In this document: in pieces, positions 49,508 through 57,511 of the stretch
How the letters are laid out: each line of letters begins with the position of its first letter
Numbering within the stretch: the stretch's first letter is position 1
Assembly: GCF_900142385.1 (NCBI RefSeq)
Contig: NZ_FRAQ01000004.1
Coordinates: forward strand, 62,001 to 126,000
DNA: 64,000 bases
From: Marinobacter antarcticus
Lineage (GTDB): Bacteria; Pseudomonadota; Gammaproteobacteria; Pseudomonadales; Oleiphilaceae
Direction: 5' to 3'
Position numbers and translations under genes: made by a program
Notes under the pieces: generated by a model
What the model was told of the DNA's origin: nothing
The model's database searches: none
The model's input: only the letters and a program-made list of their open reading frames with translations

Positions 49508-50146
49508 ATGCATGTGTTCATTGCAGGAGCCAACGGACAGATAGGGCAACACCTGTTGCGGGAAATGGCCAACAGCGATCACGAGGCACGGGCCATGGTC
49601 CGGCACCCGGATCAGGGCCCGGAATTGCAGCAACTGGGCGCCACTGAAACCGTGCTGGGTGATCTGGAAAAAGATTGCAGCGAGGCTATGAAGGGCTGCG
49701 ACGCTGTCATCTTTGCCGCTGGCTCAGGCCCTCATACCGGGCCGGATAAAACCACAGATGTGGATCAGGATGGTGCCATCCGTCTGATCGATACTGCTGC
49801 GGCCATGGGCATAAAGCGCTTTATCATCGTGAGCAGTATGGGTGCCGAGAAGCCGGATAACGGGCCTGAAAAGCTTCGTCATTACCTGCGAGCCAAGCAC
49901 AATGCCGATGAGCATCTGAAAAGCAGCGGCCTGAACTACACCATTATTCGCCCGGGTCAGCTTACCAATGACGAGGGTACTGGCAAGGTTGCGGTCAGTG
50001 CGGGGAAGGAGAACTTCGGTAAGATTCCACGGCAGGATGTTGCCCGCGTTCTGCTGGCGGCGCTGGATGCGGATACGACCGCCGACCAGGTTTTTTATGT
50101 GGTGTCTGGTGATACGCCAGTAGCTGACGCACTGGCAAAACTGTAA
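49508..50146 (+). CDS. NAD(P)-binding SDR/NmrA-like oxidoreductase
   Basis: A 212-residue atypical short-chain dehydrogenase. The Rossmann motif FIAGANGQIGQHL (residues 4-16) and VSSMGAEKPDNGPEKLRHYL with the nearby YLRAKHNADEHL (active-site-like Tyr/Lys) fit the YwnB/NmrA-like group, as does the later YTIIRPGQLTND. These enzymes act as NAD(P)-dependent reductases or redox sensors; the substrate is unknown. A good CAGGAG site precedes the ATG. It appears to be a single-gene unit. Confidence 0.9.
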   Translation: MHVFIAGANGQIGQHLLREMANSDHEARAMVRHPDQGPELQQLGATETVLGDLEKDCSEAMKGCDAVIFAAGSGPHTGPDKTTDVDQDGAIRLIDTAAAMGIKRFIIVSSMGAEKPDNGPEKLRHYLRAKHNADEHLKSSGLNYTIIRPGQLTNDEGTGKVAVSAGKENFGKIPRQDVARVLLAALDADTTADQVFYVVSGDTPVADALAKL

Positions 50147-50257
50147 AGCTCACAAGTTCCGTGACCGTCATTACGCCAAACCACATCATTGCGAACCAGG
50201 CGATGCCGAAAATTATGTGCAACACTTGACTGGTTATAGCGCAAACGCTGAGGTCAG

Positions 50258-52027
50258 TTATTGTTGACGGTTGGCGCGAAGGCTCTCGGGCTCGTCCGAT
50301 GTGCGGCCAGCGGAGACCCGATTGCGCCCCTGAAGCTTGGCCTGGTAGAGTTCCTCGTCGGCCCTGGTAATAGCTTGATCCAGGGTGACATCTTCAGAGT
50401 GGCGGCTGGCGACACCGATGCTGATGGTGCATCGGATCGCCCTGCCGCGGTCATTGACCACCAGCTGCTCGATATTTTGGCGGAAACGCTCGGCCACTTT
50501 GAGGGCTTCCGCCTCGTCCGTTTCCGGCAGCAAAAGAGTGAATTCCTCACCTCCCCAGCGGGCCAGGAGATCGCCGAGGCGCCGGGATTTATCAAGCTCG
50601 TCGGCAATTATCTTCAACATCCTGTCGCCGACGGCATGGCCATATTGGTCATTGATGTCCTTGAAATGGTCAATATCGATCATAGCCACACAGATGTTTC
50701 TGTTCTTGCGCGTGACCAGACTCCATAGTGATTCAGCGACAGGCAGAAAACCGCGCCGATTGTTCAGGCCGGTCAGCAGATCAGTCTGGGCCTTTTGCTC
50801 TGCTGCTATTCTGGCCTCTTCGTTTTTACGAGCCAGATCGGCCAACGCCAACATCAACAGTATGGCATCCACTACCATACCGATGTCCACGGCGTAGTAG
50901 CCCAGCTGGGTATAAGGAATCATGCCGATGACCGTCAAGGCCGTCGTCGAAGCACCAGCAGCGGAGGCCAGTGTGCCCAACATGAAATAGCGTGCGGACT
51001 TGTTACCACTCACCCAGCTCGACACTCCCATGTACAGCATCAGTACACTGAACAGAGGCACAACCAGGAATGCCAGGCGCAGCGCCAGGCCCTGTTCGTC
51101 TAAGGCGAAACAGGCAACTAAGAGCGCGAAATAAGCCACGCCGATTGTCTGGATGATTCTGTGGAGCCATGGTCGGTGGCGTTGGGTGTTCAGAAAATTC
51201 GTCGCAAACGCCAGGCCGGAGCTGGCGAAACACAACATCAGCAGAGGTGGCGCCCACTGTTGCCAGCCCACCGCTTCGGGCCAGAGCAGGGCCATTCCGA
51301 TACCGTTGTAGGACGCCGTCGTGGCCACAAAGCTGCCTGTGTAAAGCGAGTAGAACAGATAACGCCGCTGCCGAAGGCCGGCGAACAGCATCAGATTATA
51401 GGCAGCAAGGGCAAACATGACGCCGTAGACGAAGCTGTAGAGCGCCGTCTCTGACAGCTCTCGACTATGGCTGTCGGCAATACTGGAAAAATAGAGTGGC
51501 ACCACCATTGGGTCCGCTGTCTCAATCCGCAGCAACAGCAGTGTCTCGCCGGACGGAAACGGGTAATCGGCACTGGGTATGCGTTTGGCGAGGGAGCGCT
51601 CATCCAGCGGGACACGATCGCCGCCGATAAAGTGCTGTGTCTGCCGGTCTTCTGTGATGAAAAAGAAGTCGACCTTTTCCAGCCAGCCTGTTCTGACGGA
51701 CACGCGCCGCAAAATGGTGTCATCGGTCGGATTGAGAACATTCGCTACCAGCCAGATCGCACCGGAATTGATGCCATTAACTAATACGCTGGTCTCCGGG
51801 CGCTTCAGGACAGCGGGATTCCTGCGAATCAGGGACTGAACCTCGTCAACGGAGAGCACCTCTCCTTGTTCAGCGAGAAATGCCACCTGATCGACCATTG
51901 TGCTCTGGTAGACGGTTCGAACGTCAATGAGCGGCACTGATCCGTCGTCATGAGTTGATTCGGCCAGAGCGTACGCTGTCAGGTTCGCAATGGTCAGAAG
52001 GAAAATGAGGGGCCAATGCCGTCGCAC
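50258..52027 (-). CDS. diguanylate cyclase with 7TMR-DISM sensor
   Basis: A 589-residue inner-membrane protein starting with GTG and a signal-type helix (HWPLIFLLTIANLTAYALA). The periplasmic part (about 30-185) resembles 7TMR-DISM extracellular domain type 2, followed by about seven membrane helices (190-395), a short coil, and a GGDEF domain (about 410-570). The catalytic motif is GGEEF in LLARWGGEEFTLLLP. An RxxD product-inhibition site (RLGD) lies five residues before it. It should make cyclic di-GMP in response to a periplasmic, perhaps carbohydrate-like, signal. No EAL or HD-GYP domain is fused. Confidence 0.94.
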   Translation of the reverse strand: MRRHWPLIFLLTIANLTAYALAESTHDDGSVPLIDVRTVYQSTMVDQVAFLAEQGEVLSVDEVQSLIRRNPAVLKRPETSVLVNGINSGAIWLVANVLNPTDDTILRRVSVRTGWLEKVDFFFITEDRQTQHFIGGDRVPLDERSLAKRIPSADYPFPSGETLLLLRIETADPMVVPLYFSSIADSHSRELSETALYSFVYGVMFALAAYNLMLFAGLRQRRYLFYSLYTGSFVATTASYNGIGMALLWPEAVGWQQWAPPLLMLCFASSGLAFATNFLNTQRHRPWLHRIIQTIGVAYFALLVACFALDEQGLALRLAFLVVPLFSVLMLYMGVSSWVSGNKSARYFMLGTLASAAGASTTALTVIGMIPYTQLGYYAVDIGMVVDAILLMLALADLARKNEEARIAAEQKAQTDLLTGLNNRRGFLPVAESLWSLVTRKNRNICVAMIDIDHFKDINDQYGHAVGDRMLKIIADELDKSRRLGDLLARWGGEEFTLLLPETDEAEALKVAERFRQNIEQLVVNDRGRAIRCTISIGVASRHSEDVTLDQAITRADEELYQAKLQGRNRVSAGRTSDEPESLRANRQQ

Positions 52028-52108
52028 TTAACTGTTCATCCGTTAATGTCGTTCTGTTTAGGTTGTAGGCAAATCTGCGACCTGCAATACCCAGTCATTT
52101 TTATCCGT

Positions 52109-53065
52109 TCACAGCGAAAGCAGCGTCACCCGAACCTCACCACGCAGCCGATCGACCGTTTCTTTATCGAACAACTCGGTCCCCGGCTGCATCACCGTCG
52201 CCGCACTGCAGGCAATGCCCTCACGTAACGCGTCCTGGTCCGACGCGCCCTGCGCCAATAGCCCCACCATGCCAGCCACCATCGAATCACCGGCGCCGAC
52301 CGTGGAGATTACGGGGACGGAAGGCGCTTCCCCCTTCAGAACACTTGACGACGTCACCAGTAACGCACCCTCAGCTCCCATGGAGACGCAGACGCAGGTC
52401 ACGCCCCGCTCCTGCAACCGGCGAGCTTCCCGAACGATAGCCCGCTGATTCGTCAGAGGCTGCCCGACCAGGGCTTCCAATTCGAAACGGTTGGGCTTGA
52501 TCAGGAAAGGTTGGGCTTCGATCGCATGCCGCAGCAGCTCATCATGAGAGTCGACGACCGCGCGCCCCCCGGCTGCCCGCACCCGACTTACCGCTTCGGC
52601 GTAAAGGTCCTTCGGCAAGCCCCGTTGTAACGAGCCGGTAATAACCCCCAGCCCCTCACTGCAATGGGTCACGAATTGGTCGAGCAAATGTTCCCATTGT
52701 GCGGTCGACACCACAGGGCCGACACCACTGACCTCAAACTGGGCACCTGTCAGGCTCTCGAGAATGGTGCCATTGATCCGCGTTTCGCCATCCACTTCCT
52801 GATAACTGACCTGATCCAGCTGTGCATCCAGCTGATGGCGCAGGAATCGACCGATTTCGCCGGCGACAACACAGAAGGTGCAGGCTTGCACCCCAAGTCG
52901 TTTGAGGCCGCGACCGACATTGATCCCGTTACCGCCGGGATCGTAACGGGAATTCAGAGCATGAACCTTCTGGTCAGCAATCAGCTTGGGGATTTCATAG
53001 GTGATATCAACAGCCGGATTCAGGCTTAAAACGGCCACGGGCAGTTGTGTGAAAGCGTCGACCAT
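52109..53065 (-). CDS. pfkB: PfkB-family sugar kinase (6-phosphofructokinase II or 1-phosphofructokinase type)
   Basis: A 318-residue ribokinase-fold kinase. The substrate motif YDPGGNGINVGRGLKRLG (about 41-58) and the catalytic GAGD signature in STVGAGDSMVAGMVGLL (about 249-265) match the PfkB/FruK/LacC group, and the C-terminal CSAATVMQPGTELF resembles E. coli PfkB closely. ATG 53065 is chosen because AGGAG lies six bases before it; a longer start at 53128 is not supported. No PTS genes are nearby, which slightly favours a 6-phosphofructokinase role over fructose-1-phosphate kinase. Confidence 0.85.
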   Translation of the reverse strand: MVDAFTQLPVAVLSLNPAVDITYEIPKLIADQKVHALNSRYDPGGNGINVGRGLKRLGVQACTFCVVAGEIGRFLRHQLDAQLDQVSYQEVDGETRINGTILESLTGAQFEVSGVGPVVSTAQWEHLLDQFVTHCSEGLGVITGSLQRGLPKDLYAEAVSRVRAAGGRAVVDSHDELLRHAIEAQPFLIKPNRFELEALVGQPLTNQRAIVREARRLQERGVTCVCVSMGAEGALLVTSSSVLKGEAPSVPVISTVGAGDSMVAGMVGLLAQGASDQDALREGIACSAATVMQPGTELFDKETVDRLRGEVRVTLLSL

Positions 53066-53286
53066 CAAGTGCTCCTGGGTGGCGACGGTCTGCCGACGCC
53101 AATCAGCGGGAGGATGTAATGGCATCATAATACCGCTGACGCCCCTTTAACATTGCCCGGTCCCAGGTATTACCCAATGCTTGACCCTAATCAATACGCA
53201 TCCCGCCCACCAGGCGCTGGCCAGATTAATCCAGCCTCCAAGCCTTGGGGTCCATGCTGACCATTTTCCTTTGGTGTTCTCGCCAG

Positions 53287-54030
53287 TCAGTCGGATAGCG
53301 TTTTGCGTATCTGTTTTAGTTCGCGCCGGCGTTCGGGGGTGATTTTTGGGTAGGCCCTCATGTAGTCATCCCAGAATTTCCGTTCTTCACTGTCTGCCAT
53401 ACTGAATTTCCAGTTTTTATCAGCATCATCAATGCGGTCCAGGAATCGCTGGCGTTGCTCTTCTTTGGAAAGGTGCAGGAAAAACTTGCAGATGCGCGTG
53501 CCGTTGCGGTGCAAGTGCGCTTCCATGTCGACGATGGACTGGTGCCGGTCCCGCCAGATGGTGTTTTCGTTGAGTAATGCATCCGGAAGATTCTGGCTAT
53601 GCAGGATTTCCTTATGCACCCGCACGATAAGCACTTCCTCGTAATAGGAGCGGTTAAAAATGCCAATGCGGCCGCGCTCCGGCAGTGCCTTATTCGTGCG
53701 CCAGAGAAAGTCGTGGTCCAGTTCCATGGCGCTGGGGTGCTGGAAGCTGAAAACCTGGCAGCCTTGCGGATTGACGCCGGACATCACGTGGCGAATGGCG
53801 CCATCTTTGCCGGCTGCATCCATCGCCTGGAAAACCAGCAGCATCGCGTAGCGATTAGAGGCATAGTGTAGTTGTTGGAGGTCACTCAACTCAGACACCT
53901 GGCTTTGGAGTCGCTTTTTATAGTCCTTCTTGGATGTGTAAAAGGGATCAACCCTTGTCGGCCACTGGCCGAGGTTCACCGCATGCCCCTCTTTTACGCG
54001 GAATTGAGTAGTATCGAGCTTCATCTTCAT
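53287..54030 (-). CDS. ppk2: PPK2-type polyphosphate kinase with a shortened C-terminus
   Basis: A 247-residue member of the PPK2 family, which transfers phosphate between polyphosphate and nucleotides. Walker A is in [20 protein letters not shown] (about 66-85), the Walker B-like [17 protein letters not shown] follows (about 122-138), and the lid segment [18 protein letters not shown] is present. After FWDDYMRAY the protein runs straight into [18 protein letters not shown]. The block normally between them (about 44 residues, including a TS-x-APWYV-PA motif) is missing in frame. ATG 54030 follows GGAG at ten bases. The enzyme may be altered or inactive. Confidence 0.82.
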   Translation of the reverse strand: MKMKLDTTQFRVKEGHAVNLGQWPTRVDPFYTSKKDYKKRLQSQVSELSDLQQLHYASNRYAMLLVFQAMDAAGKDGAIRHVMSGVNPQGCQVFSFQHPSAMELDHDFLWRTNKALPERGRIGIFNRSYYEEVLIVRVHKEILHSQNLPDALLNENTIWRDRHQSIVDMEAHLHRNGTRICKFFLHLSKEEQRQRFLDRIDDADKNWKFSMADSEERKFWDDYMRAYPKITPERRRELKQIRKTLSD

Positions 54031-54241
54031 TGGCAGTGCACTCCAGATCCTCGGTGCTTTCCCTGCAGCGCGGATCGAACTATCTTCGCGCTGTTTCTTT
54101 AGGCGGCGTTTGTGCAGGATCAAGAAAAGGTAACGTCCACAAGGTTCAGAGGTATCCGCCCCGCGGGACCTTTGAATCGCGTAGTCTTTCCCCTAAACTT
54201 GAAATAATACATTGGCAGGGCGAGGCGGTTAGCACAAGCAT

Positions 54242-54937
54242 ATGTCCGACAAAGAGCTCCGTACCAAGTCTGATAAACAGTCGATCGACCAGTTTATCCA
54301 TCAGGTCCGCAAGCTGCCTAAGCAGGGTGGCGAGCGAGGCCGGTTGATTTTCGCCCTGGATGCCACTGCCAGCCGGGATGCTACCTGGGATCAGGCTTGC
54401 CACTTGCAGAGTGAGCTTTTCCTGGCGACCAGGGATTTGGGCGGCTTGGCGATTCAGCTTTGCTACTACCGCGGTTTTGGGGAATTCAAGGCCACGGAGT
54501 TTGTCAGCGAGACCGGCCAGCTGCTTAACCTGATGAACGGTGTTTCCTGTCTGGGCGGACGTACCCAGATTAGCAGGGTGTTGGCGCACGCCCGGAAAGA
54601 GACCCGTGCAAAGGCAGTCAAGGCAGTGGTGTTTATCGGGGATTTTTGTGAGGAGCCTGTGGACGAGCTCTGCCATATTGCCGGGGAATTGGGCATGCTG
54701 CGAACCCCGGTGTTTATGTTTCATGAGGGAGCCGATGCACACGCCAGGGCGGTGTTCCAGCAGGTGAGCAAACTATCGGGGGGTGCCTATGCACCCTTTG
54801 ATCGCAACAGCCCGCAGGTGCTTAAGGATCTTATGGCCGCTGTTGCGGTCTATGCGTCCGGGGGGGCCAAGGCACTGCAGGACTATTCCAACCGCAGCTC
54901 CTCGGAGGTTAAGCGTTTGACCCAACAGCTCAGATAG
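54242..54937 (+). CDS. von Willebrand factor A-like protein
   Basis: A 231-residue protein with a VWA-type fold. The metal-ion-dependent adhesion site DxTxS is in LIFALDATASRDATWD (about 35-50), and later strands (VKAVVFIGDFCEEPVDEL; TPVFMFHEGAD) complete the Rossmann-like core. No signal peptide. Such soluble VWA proteins usually work with a chaperone or AAA partner. Here the next gene, 19 bases downstream, encodes a membrane J-domain protein, so the two likely act together. I do not know a characterised homologue. Confidence 0.8.
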   Translation: MSDKELRTKSDKQSIDQFIHQVRKLPKQGGERGRLIFALDATASRDATWDQACHLQSELFLATRDLGGLAIQLCYYRGFGEFKATEFVSETGQLLNLMNGVSCLGGRTQISRVLAHARKETRAKAVKAVVFIGDFCEEPVDELCHIAGELGMLRTPVFMFHEGADAHARAVFQQVSKLSGGAYAPFDRNSPQVLKDLMAAVAVYASGGAKALQDYSNRSSSEVKRLTQQLR

Positions 54938-54956
54938 CGCTTATTTCAATCAACCG

Positions 54957-55706
54957 GTGGGCCATTTGGCCCGGAGTATCCGAGTGCCACTAACGCTTCT
55001 GGTTGTCATAATGGCGGTTGTTGCCTGGGTCTGGCTACGCAACCAGCCGCCCGGCCAACAAAAACCGGCCATCCTCAAGCTGGTGTCGATTGCCGGTATC
55101 CTGATGGCGATCGTTCTGGCCGTTACCGGCCGTTTGCAGGTCTTGTTGGCCTTGTTGGTTTTCCTGTTTCCCCTGCTGCGCCGTGTGTTGCCATCCTTGC
55201 TGATGGGTCGGATGCCGGGCTCAGGCGAAGCAAGCGCGAAACCGGGCAACCAATCTCATGTTTCGAGCGATATCCTCAATATGACCCTGGACCACGACTC
55301 CGGAACTATGAGCGGTGAGATATTGAAAGGCCCCATGGCCGGGCGGGCGCTGGCGGATCTGGGCGAGGGTGAATTCATCGAATTATTGCAGTATTGCCGG
55401 GACCACGACGAGGATTCCGCCAGGCTTCTGGAAACCTATCTGGACCGCCGTTTTGGAGATTCCTGGCGCACTGACGACCCGGCGGGCGATGACAGTGCGG
55501 GGGAAAGTGAACGTGAAAATTCAGGCAGTGGCGGCGCCCTGACCGAGAACGAAGCCCTGGATATCCTGGGGCTGGAGGCTGGTGCCAGCCGGGATGAGAT
55601 TGTCCAGGCCCACCGTCGGGTGATGCAGAAAATACACCCGGACCGTGGTGGGAGTAACTACCTGGCTGCCCGTGTTAATGAAGCCAAAGAGCGTCTTCTG
55701 AGCTAA
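54957..55706 (+). CDS. membrane-anchored J-domain protein
   Basis: A 249-residue protein with two N-terminal membrane segments (LTLLVVIMAVVAWVWL; GILMAIVLAVTGRLQVLLAL with FLFPLL) and a C-terminal J domain (about 190-249: ALDILGLEAGASRDEIVQAH, then HPDRGGSNYLAARVNEAKE) that keeps the HPD motif needed to stimulate DnaK. A conserved middle segment (LNMTLDHDSGTMSGEILKGP) lies between. This resembles the DjlA/TIM14-like group. The start is taken as GTG 54957; the next in-frame GTG at 54984 is also possible. It is coupled with the VWA gene and convergent with the SCO1 gene. Confidence 0.85.
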   Translation: MGHLARSIRVPLTLLVVIMAVVAWVWLRNQPPGQQKPAILKLVSIAGILMAIVLAVTGRLQVLLALLVFLFPLLRRVLPSLLMGRMPGSGEASAKPGNQSHVSSDILNMTLDHDSGTMSGEILKGPMAGRALADLGEGEFIELLQYCRDHDEDSARLLETYLDRRFGDSWRTDDPAGDDSAGESERENSGSGGALTENEALDILGLEAGASRDEIVQAHRRVMQKIHPDRGGSNYLAARVNEAKERLLS

Positions 55707-55782
55707 GGAGCCGACCTGCAGTTGCCGATCCTGAAGTGCCAACTATCAGACGAAGGGTGACTCGGATTGGAGGATCTCAATG

Positions 55783-56406
55783 TCAAGTTCTGGTTTCCTT
55801 AGCCAATGCAACCAGGTCTGTCCGGATGTCTTCAACACTCAGGTCAGGTTTGAACAGAAGGCGAGCATTTCCGTTGCGGTCGAATACATAGACGGCGCCA
55901 CTGTGCGACACGTTGTAGTTGCCCTCCGCATCCGGATCGTCGTAGCCAAAGGTGGTGCGGTAGCGTTTACTCAGCTCCCGCAGCGCTTTTTCTTCACCGG
56001 TGAGGCCGATGGCTCTCTCGCTGAAGAAAGCCACATAGCTTTTGAGCCGTTCCGGCGTGTCCCTTTGAGGGTCAACGCTGACGAAGATAATCCGGGTGTC
56101 GTCCTGCCATTGGTCAGGCATGTCCTTAACGGCGCGGGACAGCTTCTGGAGGGTAGCGGGGCAGACGTCGGGGCAGGAGGTGAAGCCGAAGAACAGCATC
56201 CGGATCTCACCATCGGTTTTCTTAGCAGTCACGGTATCGCCGGATGTGTCTGTCAGCTCGAAGGCCAGTTCCGGCATCAGCCCGCTGATGTCCTTGCCGC
56301 GCCAGGATTTGTCGTCGCCGAAACAGCCGGCCAGGATTATCGCTGCGGTGACTACGACAGTGATCGGCAGCATTCTTGGCAGGCGTAAATGGAACTGAAT
56401 ACTCAT
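55783..56406 (-). CDS. SCO1/SenC family copper chaperone
   Basis: A 207-residue membrane-anchored thioredoxin-like protein that delivers copper to the CuA site of cytochrome oxidase. An N-terminal anchor or lipobox-like stretch (ITVVVTAAIILAGCFGDD) is followed by the CxxxC motif in FFGFTSCPDVCPATLQ (about 72-87) and the conserved His in YNVSHSGAVYVFDRNG (about 163-178). The ATG overlaps the stop of the upstream CtaG-like gene by four bases (ATGA), so the two are translationally coupled and probably both serve oxidase assembly. No cox structural genes lie in this window. Confidence 0.93.
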   Translation of the reverse strand: MSIQFHLRLPRMLPITVVVTAAIILAGCFGDDKSWRGKDISGLMPELAFELTDTSGDTVTAKKTDGEIRMLFFGFTSCPDVCPATLQKLSRAVKDMPDQWQDDTRIIFVSVDPQRDTPERLKSYVAFFSERAIGLTGEEKALRELSKRYRTTFGYDDPDAEGNYNVSHSGAVYVFDRNGNARLLFKPDLSVEDIRTDLVALAKETRT

Positions 56407-57245
56407 GAATGGGTTGCCTTCAGCTTTTCGGAATAGGGGGGTATCTTACCGCTTTCCCGCATGGCGCGGCGAAGGATGATCAGTATGCCGAGAACGCTCA
56501 TCATGGCAGGAGGGATCCAGGTGAGCAGCCCGCCCAGGAGCTGGTCCGTCTCCGGTGCCATCGGCCAGGCACGACCGCACACTTCGTAGACGTCATAAAC
56601 CATGCTTCGGGAGAAAACGATGGTGGCGCCCAGGATTATCTGCGGAATCGCCACCAGGGCCAGCAGCAGGATCCGCTTGCCATACCCTAGGGCATCACCG
56701 GACACCGGCGAGCGCGGGTCGAAGATAAGCCACCAGAACAGCAGGCCATCCAGCAGCATGCTCCAGTTCATGATCCAGTATAGGTTGCGGCTGAGCATGG
56801 CATTAAAGTGGATGGGCGGCCATAACCAGAAGTAAATCAGCCCTATGAACAAGAAAGATGCAATAGCAGGGTGCTGCAGGAACCGGTAAACCCAGCCCAG
56901 AGGGGACAGTGCCTGCCTTGTCCCGGGCTTGATCCGGCTGTAGAGAAAGCGCATCACCGGCAGGGGATTGGAGAGTGCGATCAGGATCGGCCCCAGGTGG
57001 TGAAGAATCAGGTGCTGGCCCCGGTGAACGAAGAACATGTATTGAGAGTAGTAATCAAATCGGGTTTGCATAACACCGTAGCAAATCATCACGCCCACCA
57101 CGAACACGAGTATCCGACCGCTACCAGGCCGATTGTCTTCAGGCATTTTCAGCAGCCCGTAACCATAGAACCCCAGCACCAGCAAGCAGCCCAATATTGT
57201 CGCTGGCGAAAAATCATAAGGTGTCAGGTAGTCTGTAATGGACAT
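56403..57245 (-). CDS. CtaG-like (caa3-type) cytochrome c oxidase assembly membrane protein
   Basis: A 280-residue inner-membrane protein with about seven hydrophobic helices. Recognisable family features are MFFVHRGQHLILHHLGPILIALSNP (trimmed form: HRGQHLILHHLGP, about 81-93), ALSPLGWVYRFLQHPAIASF, and WLWPPIHFNAMLSRN, with His residues that may bind copper. This is the caa3_CtaG (DUF1404-like) family rather than Cox11. ATG 57245 (MSITDYLTPYDFSP) is preferred over longer in-frame starts that lack a hydrophobic or conserved N-terminus. It is coupled to the SCO1 gene. Confidence 0.85.
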   Translation of the reverse strand: MSITDYLTPYDFSPATILGCLLVLGFYGYGLLKMPEDNRPGSGRILVFVVGVMICYGVMQTRFDYYSQYMFFVHRGQHLILHHLGPILIALSNPLPVMRFLYSRIKPGTRQALSPLGWVYRFLQHPAIASFLFIGLIYFWLWPPIHFNAMLSRNLYWIMNWSMLLDGLLFWWLIFDPRSPVSGDALGYGKRILLLALVAIPQIILGATIVFSRSMVYDVYEVCGRAWPMAPETDQLLGGLLTWIPPAMMSVLGILIILRRAMRESGKIPPYSEKLKATHS

Positions 57246-57511
57246 CGGGCGTGCCTTAAAGCTCTGGCGCGGAACCAGGGAGTAGTGTGGTAGGGGCCGT
57301 GTTGTAAGGACAGGCACCCCAAGCCTACCATCATTCGTGGGGCAAGGCAGGCATCCAATAAAGAAGGCCCCGGGCAAAGTCTGCTATCGCTGCGTCAAAC
57401 TGCATTGACGCATTGGCTAGAGCACGGCTACCGCAAAGGGTCAGGGTGAATCCTGATTCTACTTTAAAATCATGTGCATCCAGGCCGTAGCGCACTCGTG
57501 TTGCTATCCAC

